NCBI RefSeq assembly: GCF_001625695.1
Contig: NZ_AUXY01000122.1
Location: 124,001-188,000, forward strand
Origin: Pseudoalteromonas luteoviolacea H33-S
GTDB taxonomy: Bacteria > Pseudomonadota > Gammaproteobacteria > Enterobacterales > Alteromonadaceae
Direction: 5' to 3'
DNA: 64,000 nucleotides
Shown: positions 36,412 to 45,289 of the stretch, in pieces
How the letters are laid out: each line of letters starts with the position of its first letter
Position numbering within the stretch: the first letter of the stretch is position 1
Notes under the pieces: generated by a model
The model's database searches: none
Told to the model about the DNA's origin: nothing
What the model saw: only the letters and a program-made list of their open reading frames with translations
Translations under genes and position numbers: made by a program

Positions 36412-37335
36412 TTATCCTGCTGTAACCTGTTGAGCAGCTTCCAAACCTGGCGCTGGCATGGTAACAGGTTCATCGAAGGTCACCCATTCCCAAGCGTGCT
36501 CATTAGCCATTACTTCACGCAGTAGTTTATTATTCAAACCATGACCTGATTTATAACACGTCACTTTACCCAAAATGTTATGACCCGTCATAAACAAGTC
36601 GCCCACACAATCCAAAATCTTATGCTTAACAAACTCATCTTTATAACGTAAACCGTTAGGGTTTAACACTTTGAAGTCATCCAACACAACCGCATTATCC
36701 ATGCTACCGCCAAGTGCTAGATTGTTCGCATGCATGTACTCAATGTCTTTCATAAAACCAAAAGTACGTGCACGGCTAATTTCTTCAGTAAAGCTTTGTG
36801 CTGTAATGTCTAAGCCAATACGCTGGCGACTGGCATTGATAGCTGGGTGATCAAAAGCGATTTCAAAGTCGATATGAAAACCATCATATGGTTCAATTTC
36901 AGCCCACTTATCACCCTCTTCAACACGTACCGTCTCTTTAATACGGATAAAACGCTTGGCAACATTTAGCTCGGCAATACCGCCTTTTTGCAACAAATAG
37001 ATGAATGGTAATGCACTACCGTCCATAATTGGTACTTCGGCGCTATCGAGCTCAACAATCAAATTATCGATACCTAAAGCAGCAACTGCCGCAATTAAAT
37101 GCTCAGTTGTAGATAGACGAACACCATCTTTGTTTGTTAAACAAGTACATAATTGCGTATCACCCACAGCTTCAGGGGTTGTCTCAAAATCGACAACAGG
37201 GTCTAGATCTACGCGACGAAACACGATACCCGTATTTGCGCTCGCAGGTCGGAGAGTGATCGTGACCTTTTCACCTTTGTGTAAACCTACACCTGTGGCT
37301 TTAACAACTTCAGCAATTGTACGTTGTTTAATCAT
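36412..37335 (-). CDS. lpxC: UDP-3-O-acyl-N-acetylglucosamine deacetylase LpxC
   Basis: Zinc enzyme for the committed step of lipid A synthesis. The ATG at 37335 (MIKQRTIAEVVKATGVGLHKG) is preferred because the E. coli protein starts the same way; a GTG at 37347 would add four residues. It gives 307 residues. TEHLIAAVAALGIDNLIVELD carries the first zinc histidine. RARTFGF and NALVVLDD-like stretches (SMDNAVVLDD) are conserved. HKILDCVGDLFMTGHNILG carries the second histidine, Asp and catalytic His region. As in E. coli, it ends the dcw cluster after ftsZ, 77 bp downstream. A terminator lies immediately after the stop. Confidence 0.97.
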   Translation of the reverse strand: MIKQRTIAEVVKATGVGLHKGEKVTITLRPASANTGIVFRRVDLDPVVDFETTPEAVGDTQLCTCLTNKDGVRLSTTEHLIAAVAALGIDNLIVELDSAEVPIMDGSALPFIYLLQKGGIAELNVAKRFIRIKETVRVEEGDKWAEIEPYDGFHIDFEIAFDHPAINASRQRIGLDITAQSFTEEISRARTFGFMKDIEYMHANNLALGGSMDNAVVLDDFKVLNPNGLRYKDEFVKHKILDCVGDLFMTGHNILGKVTCYKSGHGLNNKLLREVMANEHAWEWVTFDEPVTMPAPGLEAAQQVTAG

Positions 37336-37412
37336 ATATTCGCCCACTTTAAGTTAATAGACCGCGGAGTGTATCATAATTAACACCCCATGCCAATCGG
37401 TCAATATTTATC

Positions 37413-38669
37413 CTAATCTGACTGTTTTCTCAAAAACGCTGGAATATCGAAATAATCACCTTTTTCTTTCTCACCAGACTCTTTTGGTTGCTCAGCCGTT
37501 TTAATCGTTTCTTTTACCGAAGCTGTATTGGTATCAACATTAAACCCAGCAGCGGTATCACTAGTTGGTTGTGCTTCAACAGGTTTATTACCTGCGCCAC
37601 CAAAACTTGGAACAAAGTCTTCATTGGTGTGGCTTGGACCATGCGTGCCTGTAGCCGCTTGACCAGCAAGACCTTGAATGCCTTTATCAACTATGCCAAA
37701 TTGTGGTTTGCGATCGCCACCTAGGCCTGTTGCAACAACAGTCACTCGTAACTCATCACTCATTTCAGGGTCAATCACTGCACCAACCACCACTGTCGCA
37801 TTTTCAGATGCCAATGCTTTAACGTGATTACCTACCACTTCAAATTCTTCGATAGTGATGTCCATACCCGCTGTGATATTTACAAGGATCCCTTTAGCGC
37901 CGGTCAGGTCAACATCTTCAAGTAATGGACTTGAGATTGCTGCCTCTGCTGCTTCTTGCGCTCTATCAGGGCCTGATGCCGCAGCCGTCCCCATCATCGC
38001 AGTGCCCATGGCCGACATCACTGTTCTTACATCAGCAAAGTCGACATTAATCAGACCTGAACGCGTAATTAATTCTGCAATACCTTGTACCGCGCCGTAC
38101 AGAACATCATTCGCTTTTGCAAATGCGTCTAATAATGTAGTGCCTTTGCCAAGTACTTTCAGTAACTTGTTGTTAGGAATTGTAATAAGCGAGTCTACAA
38201 TTTCAGACAACTCACCAATGCCATGATCGGCCGCTGCCATGCGTTTTTTACCTTCCAAGTCAAATGGACGCGTAACAACAGCAACAGTCAAAATACCCAA
38301 TTCTTTCGCAACACGCGCAACGACAGGCGCAGCACCTGTACCTGTACCGCCTCCCATACCTGCTGCGATAAAGACCATGTCTGCACCTTCAAGGCTTGCC
38401 TTGATTGTTTCAACATCTTCTTCAGCTGCACTCTTGCCCACTTCAGGGTTTGCACCTGCACCTAAGCCTTGTGTAATTTGCGTACCTAACTGTACTGTTA
38501 CGTCCGCTGATGACTTTCTCAGTGCTTGTGCGTCAGTATTTGCGACGATGAAGCGCACACCTTCAATTTCTTGTTTTACCATGTGCTCAACAGCGTTACC
38601 GCCGCCGCCGCCAACACCAATTACTTTTATTACGGCTTCTTCGCCGTGTTGCTCCATAATATCAAACAT
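37413..38669 (-). CDS. ftsZ: Cell division GTPase FtsZ
   Basis: Tubulin-like protein that forms the cytokinetic ring. The ATG at 38669 (MFDIMEQ) is chosen: GGAGA stands six bases upstream and the start resembles E. coli; a GTG at 38675 would add two residues. It has 418 residues. VIGVGGGGGNAVEHM is the first nucleotide loop, and the tubulin signature GGGTGTGAAPVVA is intact near 105. The T7 loop NVDFADVRTVM and the C-terminal peptide region DYFDIPAFLRKQSD, which binds FtsA and ZipA, are present. The linker (about 320-400) is Thr/Gly/Glu-rich and low in complexity. It lies 21 bp after ftsA. Confidence 0.98.
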   Translation of the reverse strand: MFDIMEQHGEEAVIKVIGVGGGGGNAVEHMVKQEIEGVRFIVANTDAQALRKSSADVTVQLGTQITQGLGAGANPEVGKSAAEEDVETIKASLEGADMVFIAAGMGGGTGTGAAPVVARVAKELGILTVAVVTRPFDLEGKKRMAAADHGIGELSEIVDSLITIPNNKLLKVLGKGTTLLDAFAKANDVLYGAVQGIAELITRSGLINVDFADVRTVMSAMGTAMMGTAAASGPDRAQEAAEAAISSPLLEDVDLTGAKGILVNITAGMDITIEEFEVVGNHVKALASENATVVVGAVIDPEMSDELRVTVVATGLGGDRKPQFGIVDKGIQGLAGQAATGTHGPSHTNEDFVPSFGGAGNKPVEAQPTSDTAAGFNVDTNTASVKETIKTAEQPKESGEKEKGDYFDIPAFLRKQSD

Positions 38670-38690
38670 CTTCACTCTCCGACTTGAGCT

Positions 38691-39923
38691 TTAAAACTCA
38701 CCTTGGAACCATTTAGTTACTCGGCTCCACCAACCATCTTCGGCATCTACCTTCGCCTTTTGTGCATTTTTGGCTTGCAGCGTTCGGCCATATTGTAACA
38801 AACCTACCGCTGTTGCATATGCCGGATCATCAACATAATCTGTTAATCCCGTGATCCCAACAGGTTTTCCTATCCTTACAGGCATCTGAAATATGTCTTC
38901 TGCCACTTCCAGTGCCCCTTTCATTTTGGCGCTGCCACCTGTCATGACAACCCCAGCCGCAATTTGGTCTTCAAACCCTGAACGGCGAATTTCTTCTTGA
39001 ACTAATTCAAATAGCTCTCTAAATCTTGGCTCAACCACTTCCGACAATGTATGTCGCGACATGATGCGTGAAGGTCTTCCCCCCACACTAGGTACTTCAA
39101 TGGTTTCCTCAACACTGGCCATTTGACTGCTCGCAAATGCGTATTGTACCTTCAAAGACTCAGCATGTGAGAGCGGTGTTCTAAAAATTTTTGCAATATC
39201 ACCAGTAACCTGATTGCCTGCAACCGGGATCACCGCGGTGTGACGTAACGCACCATTGACATAAATCGCGATATCCATCGTGCCACCACCGATATCAACC
39301 ACGGCAGCACCCAGCTCTTTTTCATCCTCAGTTAAAACTGAATAACAGGAGGCTAAAGCTGTAAAAGTCAGTTGATCAACTTCTAAACCGCATCGTTCAA
39401 CACATTTTTCGATATTCTTAGCCATATCATTTGAACAAGTAATGATATGTGCTTTGGCTTCCATCCTCACGCCGCTCATACCGAGTGGGTTTTTAATTCC
39501 TTCTTGCATATCAATGCTGTATTCTTGGGGTAAAGAGTGCAGCATTTTACGTTCTGCAGAGATTGGGACAGAGCGTGCAATATGGATCACGTTAGCAATA
39601 TCATCATCTGTCACTTCTGCATTGTTAATCGCAACAACACCACTCTCATTTTGACACTGAATATGTTTACCAGATATTCCCAAATACACTGAACTGATCC
39701 TGCAATCGGCCATTAATTCAGCTTCATCAATCGCTCGCTTAATTGAGTCAGATACTAGGTTAAGGTCATTTACACCACCTTTATCCATACCGTGTGCAAC
39801 TTGGTTGCCGACGCCAACAATACTTAATTGATTATCAGATGTGATCTCACCGACGGTAGCCACTACTTTTGCAGTGCCGACATCAAGCCCTATCACTAAG
39901 TTTCTTTCTGCTGACTTGGTCAT
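38691..39923 (-). CDS. ftsA: Cell division protein FtsA
   Basis: Actin-like ATPase that tethers FtsZ to the membrane and recruits later division proteins. 410 residues. VIGLDVGTAKVVATVGE is the phosphate-1 loop, the 1C/SHS2 subdomain spans about 85-165, and VVDIGGGTMDIAIY is phosphate-2. VVMTGGSAKMKGALEVAEDIF is the adenosine motif. The C-terminal amphipathic helix is GWWSRVTKWFQGEF, the membrane-targeting sequence. The ATG overlaps the ftsQ stop as ATGA, so ftsQ and ftsA are probably translationally coupled. Confidence 0.98.
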   Translation of the reverse strand: MTKSAERNLVIGLDVGTAKVVATVGEITSDNQLSIVGVGNQVAHGMDKGGVNDLNLVSDSIKRAIDEAELMADCRISSVYLGISGKHIQCQNESGVVAINNAEVTDDDIANVIHIARSVPISAERKMLHSLPQEYSIDMQEGIKNPLGMSGVRMEAKAHIITCSNDMAKNIEKCVERCGLEVDQLTFTALASCYSVLTEDEKELGAAVVDIGGGTMDIAIYVNGALRHTAVIPVAGNQVTGDIAKIFRTPLSHAESLKVQYAFASSQMASVEETIEVPSVGGRPSRIMSRHTLSEVVEPRFRELFELVQEEIRRSGFEDQIAAGVVMTGGSAKMKGALEVAEDIFQMPVRIGKPVGITGLTDYVDDPAYATAVGLLQYGRTLQAKNAQKAKVDAEDGWWSRVTKWFQGEF

Positions 39924-40699
39924 GCTTTACTCTTTTCTTTTTTCTCTTGTACCTGAGGGTATCTCCAGCTCACCGCCAGCCCTGTATCATAACGCAAATC
40001 AATCACATCAAGCAGTGCTCCGTCAGGTCTTTTTAACAACGGATACACATCTATGAATCTTTGCACTCTTTTGGCTTTTTCTTCTCTACCTAAATTCAGC
40101 TTGATGCCATTTTTTAACCACAACTGCCAAGCAAAGCGCTCAGATAAAGCCAAACTGGTTAACTCAAATGAATTAACCGCTAGCATCTCTTTTAATTGTA
40201 AAAACGTTTCCCAAGCTTCACCTTCGCTTCCCTCGGGTCCATAGAGCTGAGGTAAACTCGCAGACAACTTATTACTGTCTGCTTGGAATAGTGTACCATT
40301 TGTATTTAACAGGGAGTCACTATTCCAATAGGCAACTGGTTTATGTTCTACCACATAAACTTGTATTGTATCAGGCCACTGTTTACGTACAGATACACTT
40401 GCAACCCAAGGTAAGTCTCTCACAGCAGCTTGAACAGCTTTTACATTCAATTGAAAAAAGCTGGTTAAATCCGTTTTTTTTATCGCATTAACAATGTCTC
40501 TCTCCTCGGTGTAAAGAGGATCTCCTAACACAGTTAATGTCTTAATTTGTGCGTCTCTGTGCTCAACCAGCCAATCACTTACCCAATAAACACTCTGCAC
40601 TAACATCAGTACAACGCCTAGAAAAAAGCTAACCCCTAATGCGCGTGGCCAATTCAGGCTTTTTAACGCAGTAAACGCTTTTTTCATATTTGCGCGCAT
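39920..40699 (-). CDS. ftsQ: Cell division protein FtsQ
   Basis: Bitopic inner-membrane protein bridging early and late division proteins through FtsB and FtsL. 259 residues. A short cytoplasmic N-terminus is followed by a single helix (ALGVSFFLGVVLMLVQSVYWV, split around residue 30). The POTRA domain begins with IKTLTVLGDPLYTEERDIVNAI, then the FtsQ domain with PWVASVSVRKQWPDTIQVYVVEHKPVAYW. It lies one base after ddlB and overlaps ftsA by four bases. Confidence 0.96.
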   Translation of the reverse strand: MRANMKKAFTALKSLNWPRALGVSFFLGVVLMLVQSVYWVSDWLVEHRDAQIKTLTVLGDPLYTEERDIVNAIKKTDLTSFFQLNVKAVQAAVRDLPWVASVSVRKQWPDTIQVYVVEHKPVAYWNSDSLLNTNGTLFQADSNKLSASLPQLYGPEGSEGEAWETFLQLKEMLAVNSFELTSLALSERFAWQLWLKNGIKLNLGREEKAKRVQRFIDVYPLLKRPDGALLDVIDLRYDTGLAVSWRYPQVQEKKEKSKA

Positions 40700-40700
40700 A

Positions 40701-41609
40701 TTATAACGTTTGCTCCAAAATGCGAACGACTAACTGCTCAAAGTTAATGCCTTGTGATTGAGCAGCTTTAGGTACTAAAGATGTTTCTGTCATCCCAGGT
40801 ACCGTATTTACTTCCAACAAATAAAATTGGCCATTTGCATCTTGCATGGCATCAACTCGTCCCCAGCCGCTTGCACCAACCAGTTCAAATGCATGTAAAG
40901 ACATCACCTGAAGCTGCTCGGTGTAAGCAGGTGTTAATTCAGCTGGGCAAATGTATTCTGTTGTATTTTCTTTATACTTAGCCTGATAATCGTAGAATCC
41001 GCGTGGTGTGCGCATTTCGATCACGGGCAGTGCTTGCCCGTCAAAAATACTGACCGTAAATTCACGCCCTTCAATCCATTGCTCGACCAACACTTGGTTG
41101 TCGAACTTAAAAGCATCATTCAATGCGGCAATCAAAGAGCTTTCATCATGTGCTTTTGCCATGCCAACACTAGAGCCTTCATGGCTTGGTTTTACCATAA
41201 CCTCACCAAGCTCATTAATAATTGCTTTGGCATCAAAACCACTGTGTTTATCTACAACAGCATATTTTGCCGTACTGAGTTTGGCGGACTCGAATAAATG
41301 CTTACAGCGAATTTTATCCATAGCCAAGGCACTGCCCAGTACACCGCTGCCAGTATAAGGGATACCCATAAACTCCAGTGCGCCTTGCACCGTGCCATCT
41401 TCTCCCCCCCGACCATGCAAAGCAATAAATACACGTTTCACATTCAGTGAGGTAAGTTCAGAAATACTGCGCTGAGCCGGATCAAATGCAATCACATCAA
41501 CCCCTTGGTTTTTCAGAGCGTCTACAACGGCCTTTCCCGATGCTAAAGACACTTCACGCTCTGCTGAATTGCCACCAAGTAAAACGGCTACTTTACCAAA
41601 TTTGCTCAT
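40701..41609 (-). CDS. ddlB: D-alanine--D-alanine ligase DdlB
   Basis: Joins two D-alanines for the peptidoglycan stem peptide. 302 residues, the DdlB length. VAVLLGGNSAEREVSLASG begins the fold, FIALHGRGGEDGTVQGALE and GIPYTGSGVLGSALAMDK are ATP-grasp ligase hallmarks, and VKPSHEGSSVGMAKA, EFTVSIF and LEVNTVPGMTETSLVPKAA complete the active site. It overlaps murC by four bases (ATGA). A G7 run falls in GGRGGED; this is a conserved Gly-rich loop and gives no sign of being a switch. Confidence 0.97.
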   Translation of the reverse strand: MSKFGKVAVLLGGNSAEREVSLASGKAVVDALKNQGVDVIAFDPAQRSISELTSLNVKRVFIALHGRGGEDGTVQGALEFMGIPYTGSGVLGSALAMDKIRCKHLFESAKLSTAKYAVVDKHSGFDAKAIINELGEVMVKPSHEGSSVGMAKAHDESSLIAALNDAFKFDNQVLVEQWIEGREFTVSIFDGQALPVIEMRTPRGFYDYQAKYKENTTEYICPAELTPAYTEQLQVMSLHAFELVGASGWGRVDAMQDANGQFYLLEVNTVPGMTETSLVPKAAQSQGINFEQLVVRILEQTL

Positions 41610-43042
41610 TGATTCTCCGCTTTTAACTTTTGCTTTGATAACTCAGTTGCAGCTAATTGCTTAACAATCTGACCAATATTACCAGCACCTTGAGTTATCA
41701 CTAAATCTTTGTCCTTAATCACATCGCCTAAAACGCCCTGCAATTCAGCATGTTCTGCGACATGGATCGGCTCAATTCCGCGCTGTCTCAAACTTCGACA
41801 TAAGGCTTTACTATCCGCCCCGACAATCGGCGACTCACCGGCTGAGTAAACGTCCAATAAAATCAATTGATCAACTTCACTAAGCACTTTCACAAACTCT
41901 TCATACAAATCTCTCGTTCGTGTATACCTATGTGGCTGGTACAGCATAACTAATCGTTTATCTGGCCACCCTGCACGCGCAGCTTGAATGGTGACTGCAA
42001 CTTCTGATGGATGATGTCCATAATCATCCACCAGCATGACTTCCCCTGAGTCATTATTAAACGTGCCATAGTGCTGAAAACGACGCCCTATTCCTGCAAA
42101 CTCTTTTAATGCAACTTGTATCGCCGTATTTTCAATATCATGATCTTTTGCAATCGCGATAGCCGCGGTTGCATTCAATGCATTGTGCTTACCCGGCATA
42201 TTCAAGGTAATGTCTATGCTAGAGCCCGATTTATTTATCACTGTAAAACGACAACTTTCTACATGCTGTACATAATCAACCATGCGATAGTCAGCATCTT
42301 CGCTTTCACCATAGGTAATGGTTGGCCTTGCAAATCGAGGCAATAACTCCCTCACCACAGGCGAGTCAATGCATACCACTGCTAACCCATAAAAAGGCAA
42401 ATTATGTATAAAGTCGATATAGGTATCTTTGAGCTTTTCAAAGTCACCGCCATACGTATCCATATGATCAGCTTCAATATTTGTGATCACAGATGCCATC
42501 GGCTGCAAGTGAAGAAACGAAGCATCACTTTCATCCGCTTCAGCAATCAGCACATCACTGCTGCCGACTTTGGCGTTACTACCTGCACTATTCAGTAATC
42601 CACCAATGATGAATGTAGGGTCAAGCTTTGCCTCAGCAAAAATACTTGCAATCAGGCTTGTCGTTGTCGTTTTACCATGTGTACCAGCAACCGCAATACC
42701 GTGCCTAAAACGCATTAACTCTGCTAGCATCTCTGCACGTCTTACAACAGGGATACGTGCTTGTTGTGCTGCAACAATCTCTGGGTTTGTCGTATCAATT
42801 GCGCTTGAAACCACCACCACATCGGCATCAGTGACATTAGCAGCATCATGGCCAATGAAAATCTCGGCTCCGACTTTTAATAAACGCTCAGTCATCGCAT
42901 TTTGTGCGATGTCAGACCCTGTGATCCGGTAACCTTCATAGGCTAATACTTCTGCTATACCGCCCATACCCGCGCCACCAATTCCAATGAAGTGGATGGT
43001 ATTGATGCGTCTCATAGCCCGGCGATATTTATTCTCTTTCAC
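41606..43042 (-). CDS. murC: UDP-N-acetylmuramate--L-alanine ligase MurC
   Basis: Adds the first residue, L-alanine, to UDP-MurNAc. I chose the GTG at 43042, which has an AGAGA-type ribosome site five bases upstream and clears murG; the next ATG is at 43015 (MRRINTIHFIG), and a longer frame to 43141 would overlap murG. It gives 478 residues. HFIGIGGAGMGGIAEVL is the Rossmann loop, GTHGKTTTTSLIASI the ATP P-loop, and EADESDASFL, HNALNATAAIAIA and DDYGHHPSEVAVTI are Mur-ligase landmarks. Confidence 0.95.
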   Translation of the reverse strand: MKENKYRRAMRRINTIHFIGIGGAGMGGIAEVLAYEGYRITGSDIAQNAMTERLLKVGAEIFIGHDAANVTDADVVVVSSAIDTTNPEIVAAQQARIPVVRRAEMLAELMRFRHGIAVAGTHGKTTTTSLIASIFAEAKLDPTFIIGGLLNSAGSNAKVGSSDVLIAEADESDASFLHLQPMASVITNIEADHMDTYGGDFEKLKDTYIDFIHNLPFYGLAVVCIDSPVVRELLPRFARPTITYGESEDADYRMVDYVQHVESCRFTVINKSGSSIDITLNMPGKHNALNATAAIAIAKDHDIENTAIQVALKEFAGIGRRFQHYGTFNNDSGEVMLVDDYGHHPSEVAVTIQAARAGWPDKRLVMLYQPHRYTRTRDLYEEFVKVLSEVDQLILLDVYSAGESPIVGADSKALCRSLRQRGIEPIHVAEHAELQGVLGDVIKDKDLVITQGAGNIGQIVKQLAATELSKQKLKAENQ

Positions 43043-43052
43043 AACTTTCTCT

Positions 43053-44117
43053 TCAACTTGTAACTTGTTCAATGATTTCGACCACAGACTTAGTCGCATT
43101 GAGCTGTGCGCACGATTTAGCCCGCTTCGCTTTTTCTTCAATTAAGTGTGGTTCGTCAAAATATGGCTTTAAAAGTGTCACCATACTTGTCTTATTTAAT
43201 TCTTGTTGCGGCATAATTAGTGCCGCATGTTCATCAACTAGCGCCCGCGCATTTAATGTCTGATGATCATCGACAGCATGAGGCAAGGGCACAAACACAG
43301 CCATTTTTCCTGCCGCAGCCACTTCGCTGACAGTTAAAGCACCAGCGCGGCAGATTATAATATCAGCCCATTCATAAGCCTGATCCATATTTTCGATAAA
43401 CTCAGTGACTTTATATGTAAATTCACCTTGTGAATAACTTTGGGTCACCGACTCTCCATTGCCTTTACCACTTTGATGCCAAACAGACAATGCTCTGCCA
43501 GTCGATTGACTCAAGGATGAAAATACACTTGGCAGCGCTTCATTCAACGCCTTAGCCCCAAGCGAGCCACCTACCACTAAGCAATTAATTTGCTGTGCAA
43601 CAGGCCTTACTTGGATCTGTGCGACAGACTCTCTAATTGGATTACCCACTACATCATATTGCTTGCCAGCAAATGCGTCGTTAAATGCGCACAAAACCCG
43701 ACTTGCAAGCTTTGCGAGCAAACGATTGCTCAAGCCTGCCACTGCATTTTGCTCGTGAATGATAAGCGGCACGCCCGACATTTTTGCTGCAATGCCAACC
43801 GGACCAGTAACATATCCCCCCATTGCGAGCACCGCATCAGGCTTTTGAGTTTTAATGATTTGTCTCGCAGCATAAATGGCTTTGAATATCATCAAAGGTG
43901 CTTTCAAGAGGCGTTTGATGCCATTGCCTCTCAGCCCCTTTACTTTTATATAATCAATTTCAATACCGTGTTTTGGCACCACTTGTGATTCCATTCTATC
44001 TTCAGTGCCAACCCAAGAAACTTCCCAGCCCAGTTGTTTTAATTTTTGTGCAACAGCAATACCTGGGAAAATATGTCCACCAGTGCCGCCAGCCGCTACT
44101 AATAATCGCTTGCTCAT
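43053..44117 (-). CDS. murG: Lipid II synthase MurG (UDP-GlcNAc transferase)
   Basis: Peripheral membrane GT-B enzyme adding GlcNAc to lipid I to make lipid II. 354 residues. LLVAAGGTGGHIFPGIAVAQ is the first G-loop, VLAMGGYVTGPVGIAAK the second, and VVGGSLGAKALNEALP the third. IICRAGALTVSEVAAAGKMAVFVPLPHAVDDHQTLNA is the donor-binding region. It overlaps ftsW by ATGA at its start and lies 10 bp before murC. Confidence 0.97.
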   Translation of the reverse strand: MSKRLLVAAGGTGGHIFPGIAVAQKLKQLGWEVSWVGTEDRMESQVVPKHGIEIDYIKVKGLRGNGIKRLLKAPLMIFKAIYAARQIIKTQKPDAVLAMGGYVTGPVGIAAKMSGVPLIIHEQNAVAGLSNRLLAKLASRVLCAFNDAFAGKQYDVVGNPIRESVAQIQVRPVAQQINCLVVGGSLGAKALNEALPSVFSSLSQSTGRALSVWHQSGKGNGESVTQSYSQGEFTYKVTEFIENMDQAYEWADIIICRAGALTVSEVAAAGKMAVFVPLPHAVDDHQTLNARALVDEHAALIMPQQELNKTSMVTLLKPYFDEPHLIEEKAKRAKSCAQLNATKSVVEIIEQVTS

Positions 44118-45289
44118 CGCTTATTGCCTCTCGATGTTGCTTGCCTAGTCGACATTTTGGTTTCAAAATCTATGCGCTGTAATAATCCAGCGGCAATAGT
44201 CATCACCAGTAAACTCGATCCGCCATAAGAAACAAAAGGTAGTGTCAACCCCTTGGTCGGTAGCATACCCGCACTGGCTCCCACATTAACCAAGGTTTGA
44301 AATGCAAACCAAATACCAATTCCTAACGCCAAATAGCCTTCATATTCTTTTTGTGATTTCAGTGCTTGCTGACCGATGATAAGGGCTCTAAAAACCAAGG
44401 TCCCTAACATTAACAGCACACAAACAACGCCCATGAAACCAAGCTCTTCAGCTATCACGGCAAAAATGAAATCATTGTGCGCTTCTGGCAGATACTGTAG
44501 CTTTTGCACACTGTTACCTAAGCCTTGGCCGAACCAACCCCCTTGCCCATAGGCCATCAAAGACTGAACAAGTTGATAACCTTTGCCAAAAGGATCTTTC
44601 CAAGGCTCTAGAAAACCAACAACCCTAGCCATACGATAAGGCTCAAAGATAATCAGCATGATCACCAAAAAAACCCCGGTTAGCATCAACACAAAAAACT
44701 GCCAAAGCTTTGCGCCAGCAAGAAATAACAAGCCAACGGTAGTCACAAAAATAACAACCACAGTACCCAAATCAGGCTGCATTAAAATAAGAAAAGCATA
44801 CACAGCAAATACCACGATAGGCTTTGCAAAACCTTTGATATTTTCTTGTACTTCGTCACGCTTACGTACTAAGTAGCCTGCGATGTAACTGATAAAAAAC
44901 AATTTTGCGACTTCTGCAGCTTGTATACCTACGGGGCCAACCGGGATCCACCGTCTTGCTCCGTTTGCTTCACGGCCGATGATCAATACCAAGATCAACA
45001 TCAATACACCGAGCAATAACAAATAAGGGTTAAAACGTTTCCACCACATCATGGAGACAGAGGTGCTTAACCAAAATAAGATCATCCCCATAAACAGGAA
45101 CATACCGTGACGCACTATGATGTGATAAGGGTTATCAAATAAGCGCTCAGCAACTGGCATAGAGGCACTTGTGACCATCACAAACCCAACTCCGATAAGG
45201 CATAACATGGCGTAAAGTAAAGGTAAATCAAATAGAGTATCTGACTTTTTAAACTCAAAAATGCCTTTCAGGTTGATGGTCGCAATCAT
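44114..45289 (-). CDS. ftsW: SEDS peptidoglycan polymerase FtsW
   Basis: Division-specific glycan polymerase that works with FtsI. 391 residues, with about ten membrane helices. LLYAMLCLIGVGFVMVTSAS opens the SEDS fold, and GREANGARRWIPVG is the conserved loop after TM3. QPDLGTVVVIF and EAHNDFIFAVIAEELGF (loop 4) are active-site regions, and LPTKGLTLPFVSYGGSSLL is the C-terminal signature. It starts one base after murD ends and overlaps murG. Confidence 0.97.
   Translation of the reverse strand: MIATINLKGIFEFKKSDTLFDLPLLYAMLCLIGVGFVMVTSASMPVAERLFDNPYHIIVRHGMFLFMGMILFWLSTSVSMMWWKRFNPYLLLLGVLMLILVLIIGREANGARRWIPVGPVGIQAAEVAKLFFISYIAGYLVRKRDEVQENIKGFAKPIVVFAVYAFLILMQPDLGTVVVIFVTTVGLLFLAGAKLWQFFVLMLTGVFLVIMLIIFEPYRMARVVGFLEPWKDPFGKGYQLVQSLMAYGQGGWFGQGLGNSVQKLQYLPEAHNDFIFAVIAEELGFMGVVCVLLMLGTLVFRALIIGQQALKSQKEYEGYLALGIGIWFAFQTLVNVGASAGMLPTKGLTLPFVSYGGSSLLVMTIAAGLLQRIDFETKMSTRQATSRGNKR

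Noticed and set aside
41404..41410. G7 run in ddlB as a possible switch
   Set aside because: ddlB belongs to an essential pathway and the run encodes a conserved Gly-rich loop; it is best used as a control.
43043..43141. Longer N-terminus for MurC
   Set aside because: It would overlap the end of murG by about 90 bases in another frame and does not resemble MurC.
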